A stretch of DNA of 64,000 bases from Branchinecta lynchi (GCA_023053575.1 JAKZAP010000008.1:1327001-1391000); one strand, 5' to 3'. Shown: positions 12,901-22,104, numbered from the stretch's first letter. The notes: generated from the sequence alone by a model not told the origin. Program-made: numbers and translations.

Positions 12901-15900
12901 TTAATACATTGTAAATAGTGCGAGGGGTCCTTTAACAGCAGTTCAACAGATTATACAGGGGGCAACTCTATCGTTACCGACGAAGCGTTTTGTACGCTTT
13001 GAAAGACTGTAGCTTCCGCCGTTTGTACCTTAGAAGTGTGCTTTTTGTTCTATATCAAAGGCCAAGCCCTCTTCTGTCTTATGCAAAACGTCCCTGGGAT
13101 TTCCCTTTACCGGGTTCTTGTTACCGGTCTGTCTGCACGGCTCCAAAAACTACGCGTTTCCGATGTAACCAAACACGGAAGTACTTGTTGTGTACTGTGT
13201 ATATAGTCTCAGTTTTTAACGAATCTGCTGGGTTCAGCGAAAAACGGAAGTACTTTTTGGGTACTGTGTATATGTTTATGTGTTTTATTTACTTTCTTCA
13301 TTTACTCCGCTTTCTGAAAAAGGCGGGTTATAAATAAATTGCTTACTTACTTACTTATATAGTCTCAGTTTCCAGCGAATCTGCTGGGTTCAAGGAACTG
13401 AGTTTTTTTTTTCATCAGTAAACAACAGTATGAAGACTGTTAATGCCGAAACTGGGAATGACTGAACCATCCGCTTCTTCCTACGATTTTTTTCCTCGGC
13501 CACAGACGCAACAAATTTTCGTAACGGACGTATTGCGTACGAAATATCGCAAGAATATTCAGTGAAACAATTTCTTGTATGAGAAAGACGAGATATGATT
13601 TAAAATTAATAAAGTACGTAATAGTAAGTAAGTAATTTATTTCTGACCCGCCATTTGAAAAGTGAAGTATGTAAAATCAAATAAAAAAATAAATAACACA
13701 ACAAATTTCACCATTCATCGGCCAGTAAAAAATCATTATATAACTATCGGAATCACGTAAAAAGTAGAAGGCTATAACGGTGGTAATAGCGCCTATTATA
13801 ACCGTTTAAGGGCCATATCTACCTACTACATTGTAACAAAAAATCTTGCAGTATTTCCTACTGGGATTAATCATGTCTCTAAAAAGAAAATCTTTTCTCT
13901 AATTCGGATTAATCTCATCTCAGTAGAGGTAAGATTAATCCCAGTAGCAAATAATGCGGTTAACCTTAATCCTTACTCGGAGGAACTTTTACAGTGTATG
14001 TCCTGCGACAGAAGATGCAGAATTCCATTGTGTCACAAACACCTTCTTTTTGTCTTCTGACTGAAAGAATTTAGTTTCTTTGTCGTACCAGGTCACATGA
14101 ATCAGAACTTAACAGAGTCTGAAGAAACCGACTACCCTTGTCATGTCTGGGGAATCGTTCTGGGAAACGTTTTATTTGAAGTTGATTAGATTTTCGATTG
14201 AAGGTAAAAAGACATTTTGAACACTAGTGTTAAAATCATTTTCTACCCGGACAAGTAGTTCGCCCGGATCCGGCAAAAACCGGAAAATTTGTTAAAAACA
14301 AAAGTTTTATTTGAGGTTGATTAGACGTCGGATTTAGGGGTAAGAAAAGATGCTGAATCCGTATATTACAATAATATGTTACCCGAACGTACAGTTCGCC
14401 CGCTACCCGGCTAAAACCGGAAAATTTGTTATAACTTCAAGTTTTATTTGAAGTTGATTAGATGTTCGATATAGGGGTAAGGAGATACGCTGAATTTACT
14501 TTTGAGCTTTATTTTTCTTTTTTGCCGGACAAGCAGTTCGCCCGGAATTTGGACGAAACCGAAACTGGAAACATACATGCTGAGTCCATATCTGAACTTG
14601 GTTTTCTCAGATGATTAGCTATCTGGCCTTATTCTGTTTCTAAATTTTAATAGTAAAAATGTTCAACGAGTCTGGCGAAGACAATACCTAATTGTCTGTA
14701 TCAAATATAAAATTTTTGGTATCCCGTCTCAACCTTCGGTCTTGTTCGTTACTGACGTAACATTAAAAAGTTTAACTTGCAGCGCTGATCAGCTTAAGAT
14801 TTGAACAGCTGGAAAAAAATAGAAAGAATGGTGAAACTGTATTATTTGGAACAGATGGAAGCTCTGAGCGTGTTCCACCCTCCTACAAATAGTAACTATT
14901 AGTTACTATTTCCGTTCCAACCTCACCGAAGCTACGCTGACTGTTCCAACCTTCTCGAAATAATAACTAATCTAACTATTCGCTTACCACGTTTGGGAGC
15001 GTAGTAACTACGGATCTCTACAACGTGATTGGTCGGATTCACCCGTGGCATGATATTCTGCTGGAAAATAGAAAAATCGTTCCAGTCTTGACGGCAAAAA
15101 AACAAAATTCCTGACGTCATGCGTAGTAACTACCGTAAGTAGGATGGAACACGCTCTCTGAGTATGCACTACACGAAAAATCTTAAAAACTTCAGCTGAA
15201 AAGTACTTAAAAATTCATCCGTCTTTAGACACTCTCGAGTTGTCCAGAGTTTTAATCAATTTAAAACACATAAGGAAACGATTTCTTCTTCTTGATGATA
15301 TTGGTGTCTTCGAGTATTTGTTTCCTTCTTTTTGTGTGTAGTATTTTCTTCTCTTTTTCTGTTTACTCCGCCATGTCTCGCACTGTCGATGGTTAAAAAA
15401 ACGTAACTGTTGTTTTATTCTAATCCTTGTAGATATTCCGAAATGGGCGCCCTTACGAATACAAAGGAGCTAGAGACTCGAAAGGCATTGTTGAATACAT
15501 GAAGGAGCAACTGAAGTTCCCATCAAAGGAGGTCTCCAGCGTGCTGGAGCTCAAGAACAATCTCGACCGCCTGGAGGCGACCGTTGTTGGATTCTTCGAC
15601 GGAAAGTCCGACTTTTTCAACGAGTTCGCCATCGCCGCTAATGAAATGAGAGGTAAGGTCGAACCACTTCCAGATAAAACCAGTAGACCCTTAAAGCGAG
15701 GCTGAACCTTCCAGATTTTTCTTCCGGATTCCAGACAGCCGTTTTCGTCGAGATGGATCCGGAAGGTGAAGCCAGCCCAAAACCGTCTGGAAGTCCGGGG
15801 TGTTAAACACCCCAGATTCAGGATGTCTGGAAGGTACCATAGAGGCAATCCATTCGAGAGACACAACATGCTAGTCATCTATAACATCTAGGAAATGTTG

Positions 15901-18900
15901 AAGAATAGCAAAATTAGCTGTCTTCACTATCATAAGAATCTGGAAGGATTGGCTTGGCTATGCGGAAGGCCCGGACGTCTGGTAATCTAGAAGGTGCATC
16001 CTGGCTTTTACTAATTTAAGTCCTATACAGTAGGTGATGTGCCTTCGGAACCTTGGGGAACAGAGGGCGCATGCATCCGCTTTAATAGACTTAAGTCTAT
16101 TTATTTATGCCGCGGAGTCGGACTGAGGCCACAAACAGGAATGGGCCATTCCTCATGTCATCATTGTTTCTTGTGTTACTTTTGAGATCGAAAAAGAATG
16201 CACGATGACATGACAAATTCAATATGTTTAAAGAAGTGAAAGAAGCACGAATCTGCTGCATGTATATGAACTATTGCGAGAACTGGGGACAAGATCTGCT
16301 CCAACGTTCTTTGTCGGACATGCGGTGATGTGGGATTCTGTACGTTCAACGCTATGCTACCATTCCGTGTTGCAAACCACTAGCAGGGCAAGACCCATAG
16401 CAGCATGAAAGCAGTGTGCAGGTGTGCTTTGCTCATCCGCGATTTGAAAAGCGGAGTATGTAAAATAAAATAAAATAATTAATTGTACAACAAATACAAT
16501 ATAGAATTTTCATTCATCGGCCAGAAAAGAATCATTACATAACTATTAAAATCACGAAAAATTAGAAGGCTATAACTATGGTAATAGCGCCTATCACCAC
16601 CGTTTTGAGGGCTATAACTACCTACTATACGACAGATATGCAAAACTCAGTTGTTTTACAAACACCTTTTTTTTGTCTTCTGACTGAAAGAACTTGGTTT
16701 CTTTGTCGTTCAAGGTCACCTGAATCATGACTTAACAGGGTCTCATGAAACTGACTACCCTTCTCCTATCTGGAATCCAATGGATCCCTCCCCACCAGGG
16801 GCGTCGCTAGCCAAAACTCGAGGGGGGGGGGGGTGGCAGGGCGCCGGCAGTGCTGTGTGTGCGTTGCTGTTGCGTTAGCGGAGTCTTGTCCTACCTAAAG
16901 ACTTCAAGCATTCTCGAACGCTGCCGACGATAGCTTAATCGTGTACAAAGTAAACATCCAGTTTTGGAAATGCCGATTTCGTCCACTTTCTGCCACTTCC
17001 CAATTTCAAAGTAGTTCCCTGAAGGTCCCGATGAAAAATTTGTAGCCTGCGTAGTAGTACGAAAACGTTGCATGCAATACTATGTAATAGCAAAGAATAC
17101 TATCATTTAATGTGTCTCAGACTGGTCCAATCTTATGTAGTACTATCCAGTAGCATCATGTCTTGCCATAGTAGCATCCAGTCTTGCTAATAGTAGCATA
17201 TAGTAGTATGCAGTAACACGGTAGCCTTGAAATGTGTGTAGTAGCATCGTTAGTACTGCATGCTACTTTTTCGTACTATTTCATAGTACTTTTTTGAGAT
17301 AAATTTTTCATCGGGGTCACACACGACCATCTAATATTTAAAAAAAGGGGGGGGGGGGGGGGGGTACGTGCAAAAAAATAGTACCAACCAAACCAACATG
17401 GGCTACCTCTAATGCACGCCCTCAATGCGAAGCATCAAAAGAACAGCGCAAACACATCCATCCTTCAGTCTCCACACATATCTGCATGTATCGCATGCTC
17501 TAGCTCCAGTGGCTTACAATATTGTGGACTTCCAGGGACGTTCAGATTCCTTCATACCACCGCCAGCGACGTCCTCAGCCACTACTCCTTCGAGCCGGAC
17601 ACTGTAATCGTCCTCCAGGCCGAGCTATTCCACACGGACCATGAAGACAAGGTTTACAAGCTTCGCAAGCCAGCTGGGAGCTACAAGGACATCATCGAAT
17701 TCATTAACAAAGCCGGGACACCCCTGGTCGGTCTGAGGAGCAAGACAAATATAGGGTTCAAGTATCAGACAAGACCGCTCGTCGTGGTCTACTACGACGT
17801 GAACTACGAATACCAGTATATTAAAGGTAACGCCTCATAATTATTGAGCCAAGAAAATTGATAAGCCCCATATTATTTGTCTACTGACGGCCCGTTTTCC
17901 ATCTGCGCAAGTCTTGCGCGGCAAATAGGCTACCGAACTGCCGGAATATCACTGTTTTCAATGGGTGGATGCGGATTTGAATTTACGGGTGCTTCGAGTC
18001 AACAATAGGGAAATCCAACAGTTCTGAGGACAATATCTATAGCTTGTTGATACGGGACCGAAATAAGCGCGTAAACAGCGGCTGATCTGTTCAGACAACG
18101 GATCAAATGTTTGGGGATGACGGGAAGATCATAAAGTAAAACCTAGTTCCGAATATTCTTTTTGTTTGCAATAAAATATAAAAAAATGAATAAAAACACC
18201 TTGGAGTTACTCAAAGTCAAATATAATTGACCTGTAGTCTTTTCACTAGGAACAAGTCATAAACTGAATACTGGCAGATTTCAGGCGACTTGGCAATTTT
18301 GAGTTAAAAAGCAAATGAAATTCATTTTAATATTTTTGTTTTTAAATGAGAACATAAAATATAATTACGAATAACTATAAATAATACGAGAGCTGAGTAC
18401 AACCATTTAGTGTTGTTCAGTCACTTTTCAGTGAAGGATGAAATGGAAAAAGGATTCAAATTATTATTTTTTTTAGAAGAAAAACAAAGAAAACAAACAT
18501 TAGACATAAACAGAAGATAAGCTGTTACAATCAGAAAAATTCTTCTGCCTTTTTTTCGAAATCATTTAGCCTAATCATCCTTGGATGCTTAGTGGAAAAA
18601 TGATGTTTTGTTCACATTGGTCTGACAGAATTTGAACTGGATTGACCTAAAATTCGCTAAGTTTTACCTAATTCCCCTAATTTAAGTCTATTTACTGTCC
18701 CTAGAGTCATCAAAAGTCAAATTCCAAAGGGTTTAGTTTTCCGCGATGAAAATACTGGGGTTTTTAAAATTAAATTTTTTTTTAGATTATTTTCAACCGC
18801 TATTTACGCGCGTAAATCAGCCGCTGATCGAGAATCGGCCGCTGTTTCAGCACCGTGTGAACAAGCTATTGAGGGACTGGAGGTTAGCTTTAAGACGCGA

Positions 18901-21900
18901 TTAGGTCCTCAAAACCAATACCGGCTATGCGTCGGACAATTTGGACATTACAGTTCTGAAGCAACGCAGAAAAAGGACCAGTATGAGCGTTATCTGTCTC
19001 CTGTAGATTTTAATTTCAAAACAAATTTCAGATACTGAATTCATCAGAAAGAAGATCGTCAAGGTGGCCAAGGAATTCACTCGCACTCACCCCTTTACGT
19101 TCGCGATCAGCAACGAAGACGAGTTTGCCGACGAACTGAAGATGGCAGGACTCGAGGACTCCAATGAAGACGTTAAAGTCGTAGTTTACGACAGGACGAA
19201 CAAATTCCGAATGCAGCCACTAGACGACTTCGATACGGATGACCTACGAGACTTCATGACAGAGCTTCTTGCAGGTACCTCACTTTTCAAGAAATCAAAG
19301 TGTTACCCTTTTGGATGTTTCTTCGTCGCTATAAAAAATCATTGACAACAGAGCCCAACCAGCGCACGATCTTCTCTGCTGCTTCTTGGCCGAAGACTGA
19401 AAATTAGTGTCTTTATGTGTTTTACTTATTTTCTTTCATTTACTCCGCTTTTTCGAAATGGCGGGTTATAAATCAATTACTTACTTACTTTCTATTGCGA
19501 ACCTTCGGTGGGGCTAAGACAAGCCCGTCGTCTATGGAGTCAACACATGATCTTTCTCCTGCTTTAACGAGACTTTCCGTCGCCTGAACTTGAGAAACTG
19601 TATCCCTTCAAGTTAGAAGGAAGTCGCGCACAACTGAAAATTTTCGAAGAAAATGCATACGAGTTAAATCATATACAAGAAAGAATTCGCAAGGCATTTG
19701 GCCTCTTAAAGGCACAGAAAACTTGACTACGCAACTTTCGGCCATCAAACCGACCTGGGGGGCTTAGATAAAGGTACAGGGACTTATTGTCGACAGGACC
19801 CCCCGTCTTTGTTATCTCGAACCCCCTCTTTAGTGTTCCCAAAGCTAGCTGCCCTTGCCCCTTATGCACTTATGCACTGTAAAAGTTCGCCTTTGGCCGT
19901 GTTTCGGCCATAGTATCGGGATAGTAGTCAAGAGGTCGTGTGTTCGATACCTACTCCCGGCACACAAACCTTTTGCTTTTTTTTCTACTAACTCAAAGTC
20001 GAGTTCTCGGAAACTGCAATGGTCGTAACGAGAATTTTTCTTACTCTCAATATCGACTCAGGGTACATTCTTGATATGTCAGCTGAGCTAGCCCGAGTAC
20101 AAGTTTGAGTTAAGTTTTCTGTTCCATGAATTCGTTTTCGTGGGCGATACAGGAAAGACATCCTCGGGTCATTGTTCACCGCCGTTGCTTTACCTCATGT
20201 TCTTTTTGCTGCAACAATCGTAGAAAACTTTCGAATTTGCAACATATCTGCTATTAAAATATCATATTTCAAATTTGCCAAATTTCTTCTTGGGTTCCCC
20301 ATTCATTTCAGTAATTCGCAGTCGGTTTCCAGTTTTAAAGTAATTCTGAGGAAAAAGATGACCAACTTTTATGAAGAAGCTTCGGTAGCCCTCCAAACCC
20401 ACAACCTGTACCCATTTTTTAACAAGTGAATAATATAGTGCGAAAATAAGTGTAACTTAATTGTCGAAATCGTGTGTATTTTTTATAATATTGATGTGTC
20501 ATTGAAGGGACCAGATGGTTTAGGCATAGTTCTGGTTTATACATTATTTTGTACTCTTCAGTTCTGAGGGAAATAAATGAATAAATAAATAAATAAGACT
20601 GATATGAAGTTTTTTTTTATAAATCGACTATTGCGGTTAAAGAACCGAATTTGCGACAATTGTCACCACCAAATTACGATAAAAGTACGAAATGTGATTT
20701 TTTTTTTTTTTTTTTTTTAGGAAATATAAAAATAAGTTAAATTATGGCTACGACTAAAAAAAAATAAAAATTACGATATCTGTGTCAATAAACTAATAGG
20801 CTAAAATCTGATGTCTCATTATAATTTTCTCGAACACTGGAACAAAGCTTTAGGCATATCTCATGTGCTGTGTATATAGATTGATACATAGAATTTGCCA
20901 TTCGTTCTGATCGATTTCGACGTTTTGGTACGGGAGTGCTCCTCGACTCCCAAGGAGTAACGGGGAACGGCGGGAGCGCGCCTTTGGTCCGAGGCACACC
21001 CCAACATATTGAAGATGGACAAAGTGCCAACGTCAGTCGATTATCCATGAAATTTGCCTAATAAGCTGCCTTACCGCTTAACTAGAGCTTAGGTCCATGC
21101 TCTCGTGAAGGGTGCGCGCACCTACATAGACACGGCGCTACGTAGACACGTCAGTAAGTGGATAGAATCTGACGCTACATGGACAAATTTCTCGACACTA
21201 CGTGGACAAAAAAAACGACATTACGTGAACACGACGGTACATCGAATGACGCTACGTAGACTCGACGGTACATCGAACGACACTACGTAGGCACGAAGGC
21301 ACATCGAAGGACATTATGTACACACGACTGTACGTCGAACGACACTACTTGGACACGTCACTACGAGGGCAAAATCCGACACTACGTCAAAATCAAAAAG
21401 TGTCTACGTAGTGTCGGTACCTGTACTGTCGTGTCTATGTAGTGTCAGTACTTGTACAGTCATGTTCATGTAGCGTCGGTACTTGTACCGTCGTCTCCAT
21501 GTAGTGTCGGTCTTCGTTCCGTCGTGTCTCTGTAGCGACGTGTCCATGTACTGACGATTTTTTCGTTTCGATTTACTGTCGTGTCTTCGTAGTGTCGTGT
21601 CTGCGTAGAGACATCATCCCCTCGTGAGCCTAATAAGTTTCTTTTGCAGGAAAACACAAGCCCTACTTCCGGTCACAACCAATACCGAAGAAGCAGGAAG
21701 GCCCCGTCCGTGTCATCGTCGCCGACACCTTCGACGATGAAATTATGAAAGTGCAAAAGGATATTCTTCTTGAGATCTATACTCCTTGGTGCGGCCACTG
21801 CAAAGCTCTAGAACCAACTTACAAAAAGCTAGCAAAGAAGTTGTCTAGCGATACCCTAGTGATAGCTAAATATGATGGCGAGGCCAACGACATTCCTCAC

Positions 21901-22104
21901 TTTTTTGGGCAGCTAAAAGGCTATCCCACGATTGTCTTCATTCCCGCATTCAAAAAGGAGGATTTCGTTGTGTTTACGGGGCAACACAAATATAAGGATC
22001 TTAAGGACTTCATCAACGAGAATTCCTCGATATTTTTGACGGACGAAGAAAAAGCCGGGAAGAACAAGGTGATTAGTGAGGAGACACATAAGGATGAGCT
22101 GTGA
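893..22104 (+). CDS. PDIA4: Protein disulfide-isomerase A4 (ERp72), complete gene, 8 coding exons
   Basis: ER-lumen thiol-disulfide oxidoreductase and chaperone that forms and rearranges disulfides in secretory proteins. Exons: 893-968, 7172-7513, 9868-10025, 12334-12462, 15433-15652, 17536-17826, 19032-19274 and 21650-22104. They total 1914 nt, giving 637 residues plus stop; the vertebrate protein is about 645. All splice sites are GT-AG and all phases match (1,1,0,0,1,1,1). Layout by approximate residue: signal peptide 1-17; thioredoxin domain a0 40-150 (CAHC 73-76, cis-Pro 118); a 157-265 (CRHC 187-190, cis-Pro 232); b 266-375 and b' 376-490, both without a CxxC; a' 503-615 (CGHC 534-537, cis-Pro 579); HKDEL 633-637. 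Domain order, the b and b' matches and length fit ERp72 rather than PDIA1 or PDIA3. Unlike vertebrate ERp72, there is almost no acidic stretch before a0. Introns range from 1.2 to 6.2 kb and are full of repeats. The exon joins are inferred from the sequence, not from transcripts. Confidence 0.95.
969..1676 (+). other. PDIA4 intron 1, 5' part
   Basis: Non-coding. It contains a G-rich run near 1290-1310 and a short T-rich stretch (about 1340-1395) in which a 'gttgtttttcatcaaaa' motif recurs about three times. Nothing else is recognised. Confidence 0.5.
1677..3450 (+). repeat. R1 composite element, copy 1 (AGTGCCAT ends, diverged tandem units)
   Basis: Starts with a hairpin around ATGGCACTT / CCAAGTGCCAT, then a tcgg/tccg/tctg microsatellite. 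Diverged units of about 280 bp follow, each carrying 'gatgaaacttgg', 'gaacgggtgatcgga', 'accggatccg' and a run of G. It ends with 'aagtgccatatgagctc'. Open frames here are frame-through of the tandem units on both strands and are not genes. The same family recurs at 3452, 36057 and, inverted, 54789. Confidence 0.85.
3452..4890 (+). repeat. R1 composite element, copy 2
   Basis: Abuts copy 1. It opens with a hairpin (ATGGCACTTGAG / CTCAAGAGCCATAT), then tctg/tcgg repeats, then diverged units with the same conserved words as copy 1. A roughly 150-bp unrelated patch (about 3830-3990) interrupts it. The 3' end is eroded. Confidence 0.75.
5053..6190 (+). repeat. R2 composite element, copy 1 (GGGATCCC ends)
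   Basis: Begins with the palindrome TTTTTGGGATCCCAAAA followed by 'acgtaagtggagggatacc' and a tccg/tctg microsatellite. About five diverged units of 120-140 bp follow, each with 'cgcccggaatccggc', 'aaaccggaaa', 'gttgattagatgttcg' and 'taggggtaag'. It ends with 'gacaagacccggttgtctg', a second GGGATCCCA and 'ctttggtcttgtt'. Both ends and the internal units recur in four other copies. Confidence 0.85.
6152..6361 (+). other. Open frame of unknown origin, acidic C-terminus
   Basis: A 69-codon frame whose first third is the R2 end. Beyond it, about 55 residues look protein-like, with an amphipathic 'LDKAEHRLLESGNYAATIQ' stretch and a C-terminus of NEEEEF before TAG. There is no recognised domain. 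It could be the end of a degraded coding sequence next to R2, or chance. Splicing it into PDIA4 is unnecessary because exons 1 and 2 already join in phase. Confidence 0.25.
6362..6697. other. PDIA4 intron 1, AT-rich spacer
   Basis: Contains a short ttaag-type microsatellite around 6500-6545 and a degraded LINE-tail-like segment (taatttatttataacctgcc) around 6625-6650. No gene. Confidence 0.45.
6698..7120. mobile_element. Inverted-repeat element (MITE-like) just before PDIA4 exon 2
   Basis: The left end 'cgtattctcgccattccc' is matched in inverse by the right end 'ggaacggcgagaatacg' about 400 bp away. Internal copies of 'gggaacggcgagaata' and 'ggactcc' repeats are present. There is no open frame. 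A related 'acggggaacggcggga' fragment lies near 20960. The right end is about 50 bp from the exon 2 acceptor. Confidence 0.7.
7172..7513 (+). CDS. PDIA4: PDIA4 exon 2: thioredoxin domain a0 (CAHC)
   Basis: 342 nt, phase 1 at both ends (acceptor ttttctag, donor gtaagt). Encodes residues 26-139: the complete a0 fold with EFYAPWCAHCKTLAPEF at the active site and GFPT carrying cis-Pro 118. The second active-site position is Ala in place of the usual Gly. Confidence 0.95.
7514..7998. other. PDIA4 intron 2, 5' part
   Basis: Mostly unique non-coding sequence. A fragment near 7840-7925 (facing outward, ending gggtccttta) resembles the end of the R3 inverted-repeat family. No gene. Confidence 0.45.
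7999..8775 (+). repeat. R2 composite element, copy 2
   Basis: Starts TTTTGGGATCCCAAAACGT plus the tccg/tctg microsatellite, has about three diverged internal units, and ends with 'acaagacccagttgtttgg', GGGATCCCA and 'ctttggtcttgtt'. A 'tggcgaagactggattt' motif is locally duplicated near 8670-8700. Confidence 0.85.
8846..9295. mobile_element. Inverted-repeat element, about 450 bp
   Basis: The left end (gagtcgcgtttttttgcgat) is the inverse of the right end (atctgtaaaaaacgcgact). Short internal inverse matches of 'gatcgactgtcgactgg' type also occur. The open frames crossing it on both strands have no protein-like features. Confidence 0.6.
9296..9867. other. PDIA4 intron 2, 3' part with long G and C runs
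   Basis: Unique sequence to about 9640. From 9645 to 9780 there is a G run, a run of about 20 C, 'cgaaatataaaaagataatc', and a second C run of about 21, flanked by short inverse words (atccagg / cctggat). Such runs are error-prone in sequencing. The exon 3 acceptor is at 9866-9867. Confidence 0.5.
9868..10025 (+). CDS. PDIA4: PDIA4 exon 3: end of a0 and start of domain a (CRHC)
   Basis: 158 nt, phase 1 in and phase 0 out (acceptor tttccccag, donor gtaatg). Residues 140-192 end with EFYTPWCRHCQQ, so domain a is split by an intron directly after the active site. Arg replaces the usual Gly between the active-site Cys and His. Confidence 0.95.
10125..10540 (+). repeat. R5 interspersed repeat, copy 1
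   Basis: About 415 bp matching 32270-32690 in the opposite orientation across its length. Shared words include 'aaaattcctctcag', 'ttaggcctaa', 'atgtttaaaactgttt', 'aagcgtcatcaagtttgtca' and 'gactcgatatgaagcg'. A long open frame runs through it from the exon 3 boundary but is not conserved in the other copy, so it is treated as a non-coding mobile repeat. Confidence 0.75.
10541..11869. other. PDIA4 intron 3, mostly unrecognised
   Basis: No coding exon recognised. A G-rich run lies at about 11554-11578. The remainder is unique at this resolution. Confidence 0.4.
11870..12245 (+). repeat. R6 interspersed repeat, copy 1
   Basis: About 375 bp matching 28085-28520 in the same orientation: shared 'cacttattcacttaaattgg', 'gctgaaaatgcgtta', 'ttgttcaggcactaagcaat' and 'ccctttgcagaatccaaat'. 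No conserved open frame. Confidence 0.75.
12334..12462 (+). CDS. PDIA4: PDIA4 exon 4: domain a core
   Basis: 129 nt, phase 0 at both ends (acceptor tttttcag, donor gttagt). Residues 193-235 run from LAPEYEAA through KGWPTLK with cis-Pro 232. Fully colinear with ERp72 domain a. Confidence 0.95.
12590..12940 (-). mobile_element. R3 inverted-repeat element, copy 1
   Basis: About 350 bp with ends of AGGACC / GGTCCTTT type. The internal words 'ataatcactccatatatt', 'gagaccccagtttcgcacgg', 'cacgctgtcgacggttg' and 'caacgggtctcggaaaagg' match the copy at 58980 and, inverted, those at 24645 and 63205. No transposase; non-autonomous. Confidence 0.75.
12941..13623. repeat. Short tandem duplication and LINE 3' tail
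   Basis: A segment reading '...cggaagtacttgttgtgtactgtgtatat...' is repeated at about 13175 and 13245. It runs into 'ttcatttactccgctttctg', 'gcgggttataaataaattg' and a (TTAC)n tail at about 13340-13358, the form of a non-LTR retrotransposon or SINE 3' end. A related tail is at 19405-19490. The 115-codon frame here is not protein-like. Confidence 0.5.
13624..14160. repeat. R7 interspersed repeat, copy 1, with nested hairpin
   Basis: Matches 16440-16775: shared 'tcattcatcggccag', 'agaaggctataac', 'ggtaatagcgcctat', 'gtcttctgactgaaag' and 'tttctttgtcgt'. Relative to the other copy it carries an insert at about 13855-13950 whose ends are inverse (actgggattaatc ... gattaatcccagtag), a small hairpin element related to one at 49636-49707. 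Confidence 0.65.
14166..14750 (+). repeat. R2 composite element, copy 3 (5' truncated)
   Basis: Lacks the GGGATCCC start and microsatellite. It has about three units ('gttcgcccg...tccggc', 'aaaaccggaaaatttgtt') and an eroded 3' end (tttttggtatcccgtc, then 'cggtcttgtt'). Confidence 0.8.
14866..15156. mobile_element. R4 MITE, copy 1
   Basis: 291-bp element with inverted termini GAGCGTGTTCCA / TGGAACACGCTC. Inside: 'agtaactattagttact', 'acgctgactgttcc', 'cccgtggcatgat' and 'tgacgtcatgcgtagtaact'. No open frame of note. Copies also at 47338 and 58159. Confidence 0.85.
15157..15432. other. PDIA4 intron 4, 3' end
   Basis: Unique AT-rich sequence ending at the exon 5 acceptor (atccttgtag). No feature recognised. 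Confidence 0.4.
15433..15652 (+). CDS. PDIA4: PDIA4 exon 5: end of domain a, start of domain b
   Basis: 220 nt, phase 0 in and phase 1 out (donor gtaagg). Residues 236-308: IFRNGRPYEYKGARDSKGIV closes domain a. The b domain begins with FPSKEVSSVLEL and VVGFFDGKSDFFNEF, colinear with ERp72. There is no CxxC, as expected for b. Confidence 0.95.
15653..16439. other. PDIA4 intron 5, 5' part
   Basis: No coding feature. The word 'tctggaag' and its inverse recur several times between 15700 and 15990, suggesting an eroded inverted-repeat element that could not be delimited. Confidence 0.35.
16440..16775. repeat. R7 interspersed repeat, copy 2
   Basis: Matches 13624-14160 without the nested hairpin. 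It begins 'gatttgaaaagcggagtatg' and ends 'ctgactacccttctcctatc'. Confidence 0.65.
16776..17535. repeat. PDIA4 intron 5, low-complexity stretch
   Basis: A G run at about 16824-16835, a tract of repeated 'agtagcat'/'tagtact' words (about 17095-17290), and a G run of about 20 at 17347-17366. The exon 6 acceptor (acttccag) is at 17534-17535. No gene. Confidence 0.5.
17536..17826 (+). CDS. PDIA4: PDIA4 exon 6: rest of domain b, start of b'
   Basis: 291 nt, phase 1 at both ends (donor gtaacg). Residues 309-405. The acceptor at 17535 is chosen over ttcag at 17544 because only the former keeps the frame that continues into TFRFLHTTASDVLSHYSFEP, which aligns without gaps to ERp72. Further on, PLVGLRSKTN and RPLVVVYYDVNYEYQY are hallmark b/b' segments. 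Confidence 0.93.
17827..18029. other. PDIA4 intron 6, 5' part
   Basis: Unique spacer; nothing recognised. Confidence 0.35.
18030..18870. mobile_element. Inverted-repeat element, about 840 bp, AT-rich interior
   Basis: The left end (tagcttgttgatacgg ... acagcggctgat) is matched in inverse by the right end (atcggccgctgttt ... cgtgtgaacaagcta). The interior is AT-rich with no open frame. A solo end-like fragment (acagcggctggtctggtcag) is at about 30131-30150. Confidence 0.6.
19032..19274 (+). CDS. PDIA4: PDIA4 exon 7: domain b'
   Basis: 243 nt, phase 1 at both ends (acceptor aatttcag, donor gtacct). Residues 406-486: VAKEFTRTHPFTFAISNEDEF and DDFDTDDLRDFMTELL align to the b' domain of ERp72. 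The donor is the weakest of the gene but keeps the phase. Confidence 0.95.
19275..20171. other. PDIA4 intron 7, 5' part
   Basis: Contains a LINE-tail fragment at about 19405-19490 (ttcatttactccgctttttc, gcgggttataaatcaatt, (ttac)n) related to 13240-13358. The rest is unrecognised. A GTTCGATACC word near 19941 resembles a tRNA B box but no tRNA fold surrounds it. Confidence 0.4.
20172..20600 (+). pseudogene. Retroelement-like protein remnant plus A/T-repeat tail
   Basis: An open frame ending in HNLYPFFNK is followed by about 150 bp and an (aata)n tail (about 20568-20596), the layout of a LINE 3' end. Its last 55 residues resemble the frame at 63688-63927: both share KFLLGFPI, SNSQ/SNSF, SFKV/NFKV, NFYEEA/NFHKKA and HNLYPFF/HNLFPFF. 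Nucleotide identity is lower than the protein similarity, suggesting a once-translated repeat family. Family unknown. Confidence 0.45.
20601..21098. other. PDIA4 intron 7, middle
   Basis: Includes a T run at about 20698-20719 and a fragment near 20935-20985 related to the element at 6698-7120. No gene. Confidence 0.4.
21099..21629. mobile_element. Foldback element built of short repeats, abutting PDIA4 exon 8
   Basis: The left half repeats 'gacactacgtagacacgac / ggtacatcgaa' in degenerate units of about 35-40 bp (about 21115-21385). The right half carries the same words inverted (gtgtctacgtagtgtcggta, about 21395-21620). The outer ends (gctctcgtg / ctcgtgagc) are also inverse. The right end is 20 bp from the first base of exon 8. 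Confidence 0.8.
21650..22104 (+). CDS. PDIA4: PDIA4 exon 8: domain a' (CGHC) and HKDEL
   Basis: 455 nt to the TGA stop, phase 1 in (acceptor cttttgcag). Residues 487-637: linker YFRSQPIPKKQEGPVRV, the third thioredoxin domain with IYTPWCGHCKAL, KGYPT with cis-Pro 579, and a charged tail ending THKDEL, the ER-retrieval signal. Confidence 0.97.
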
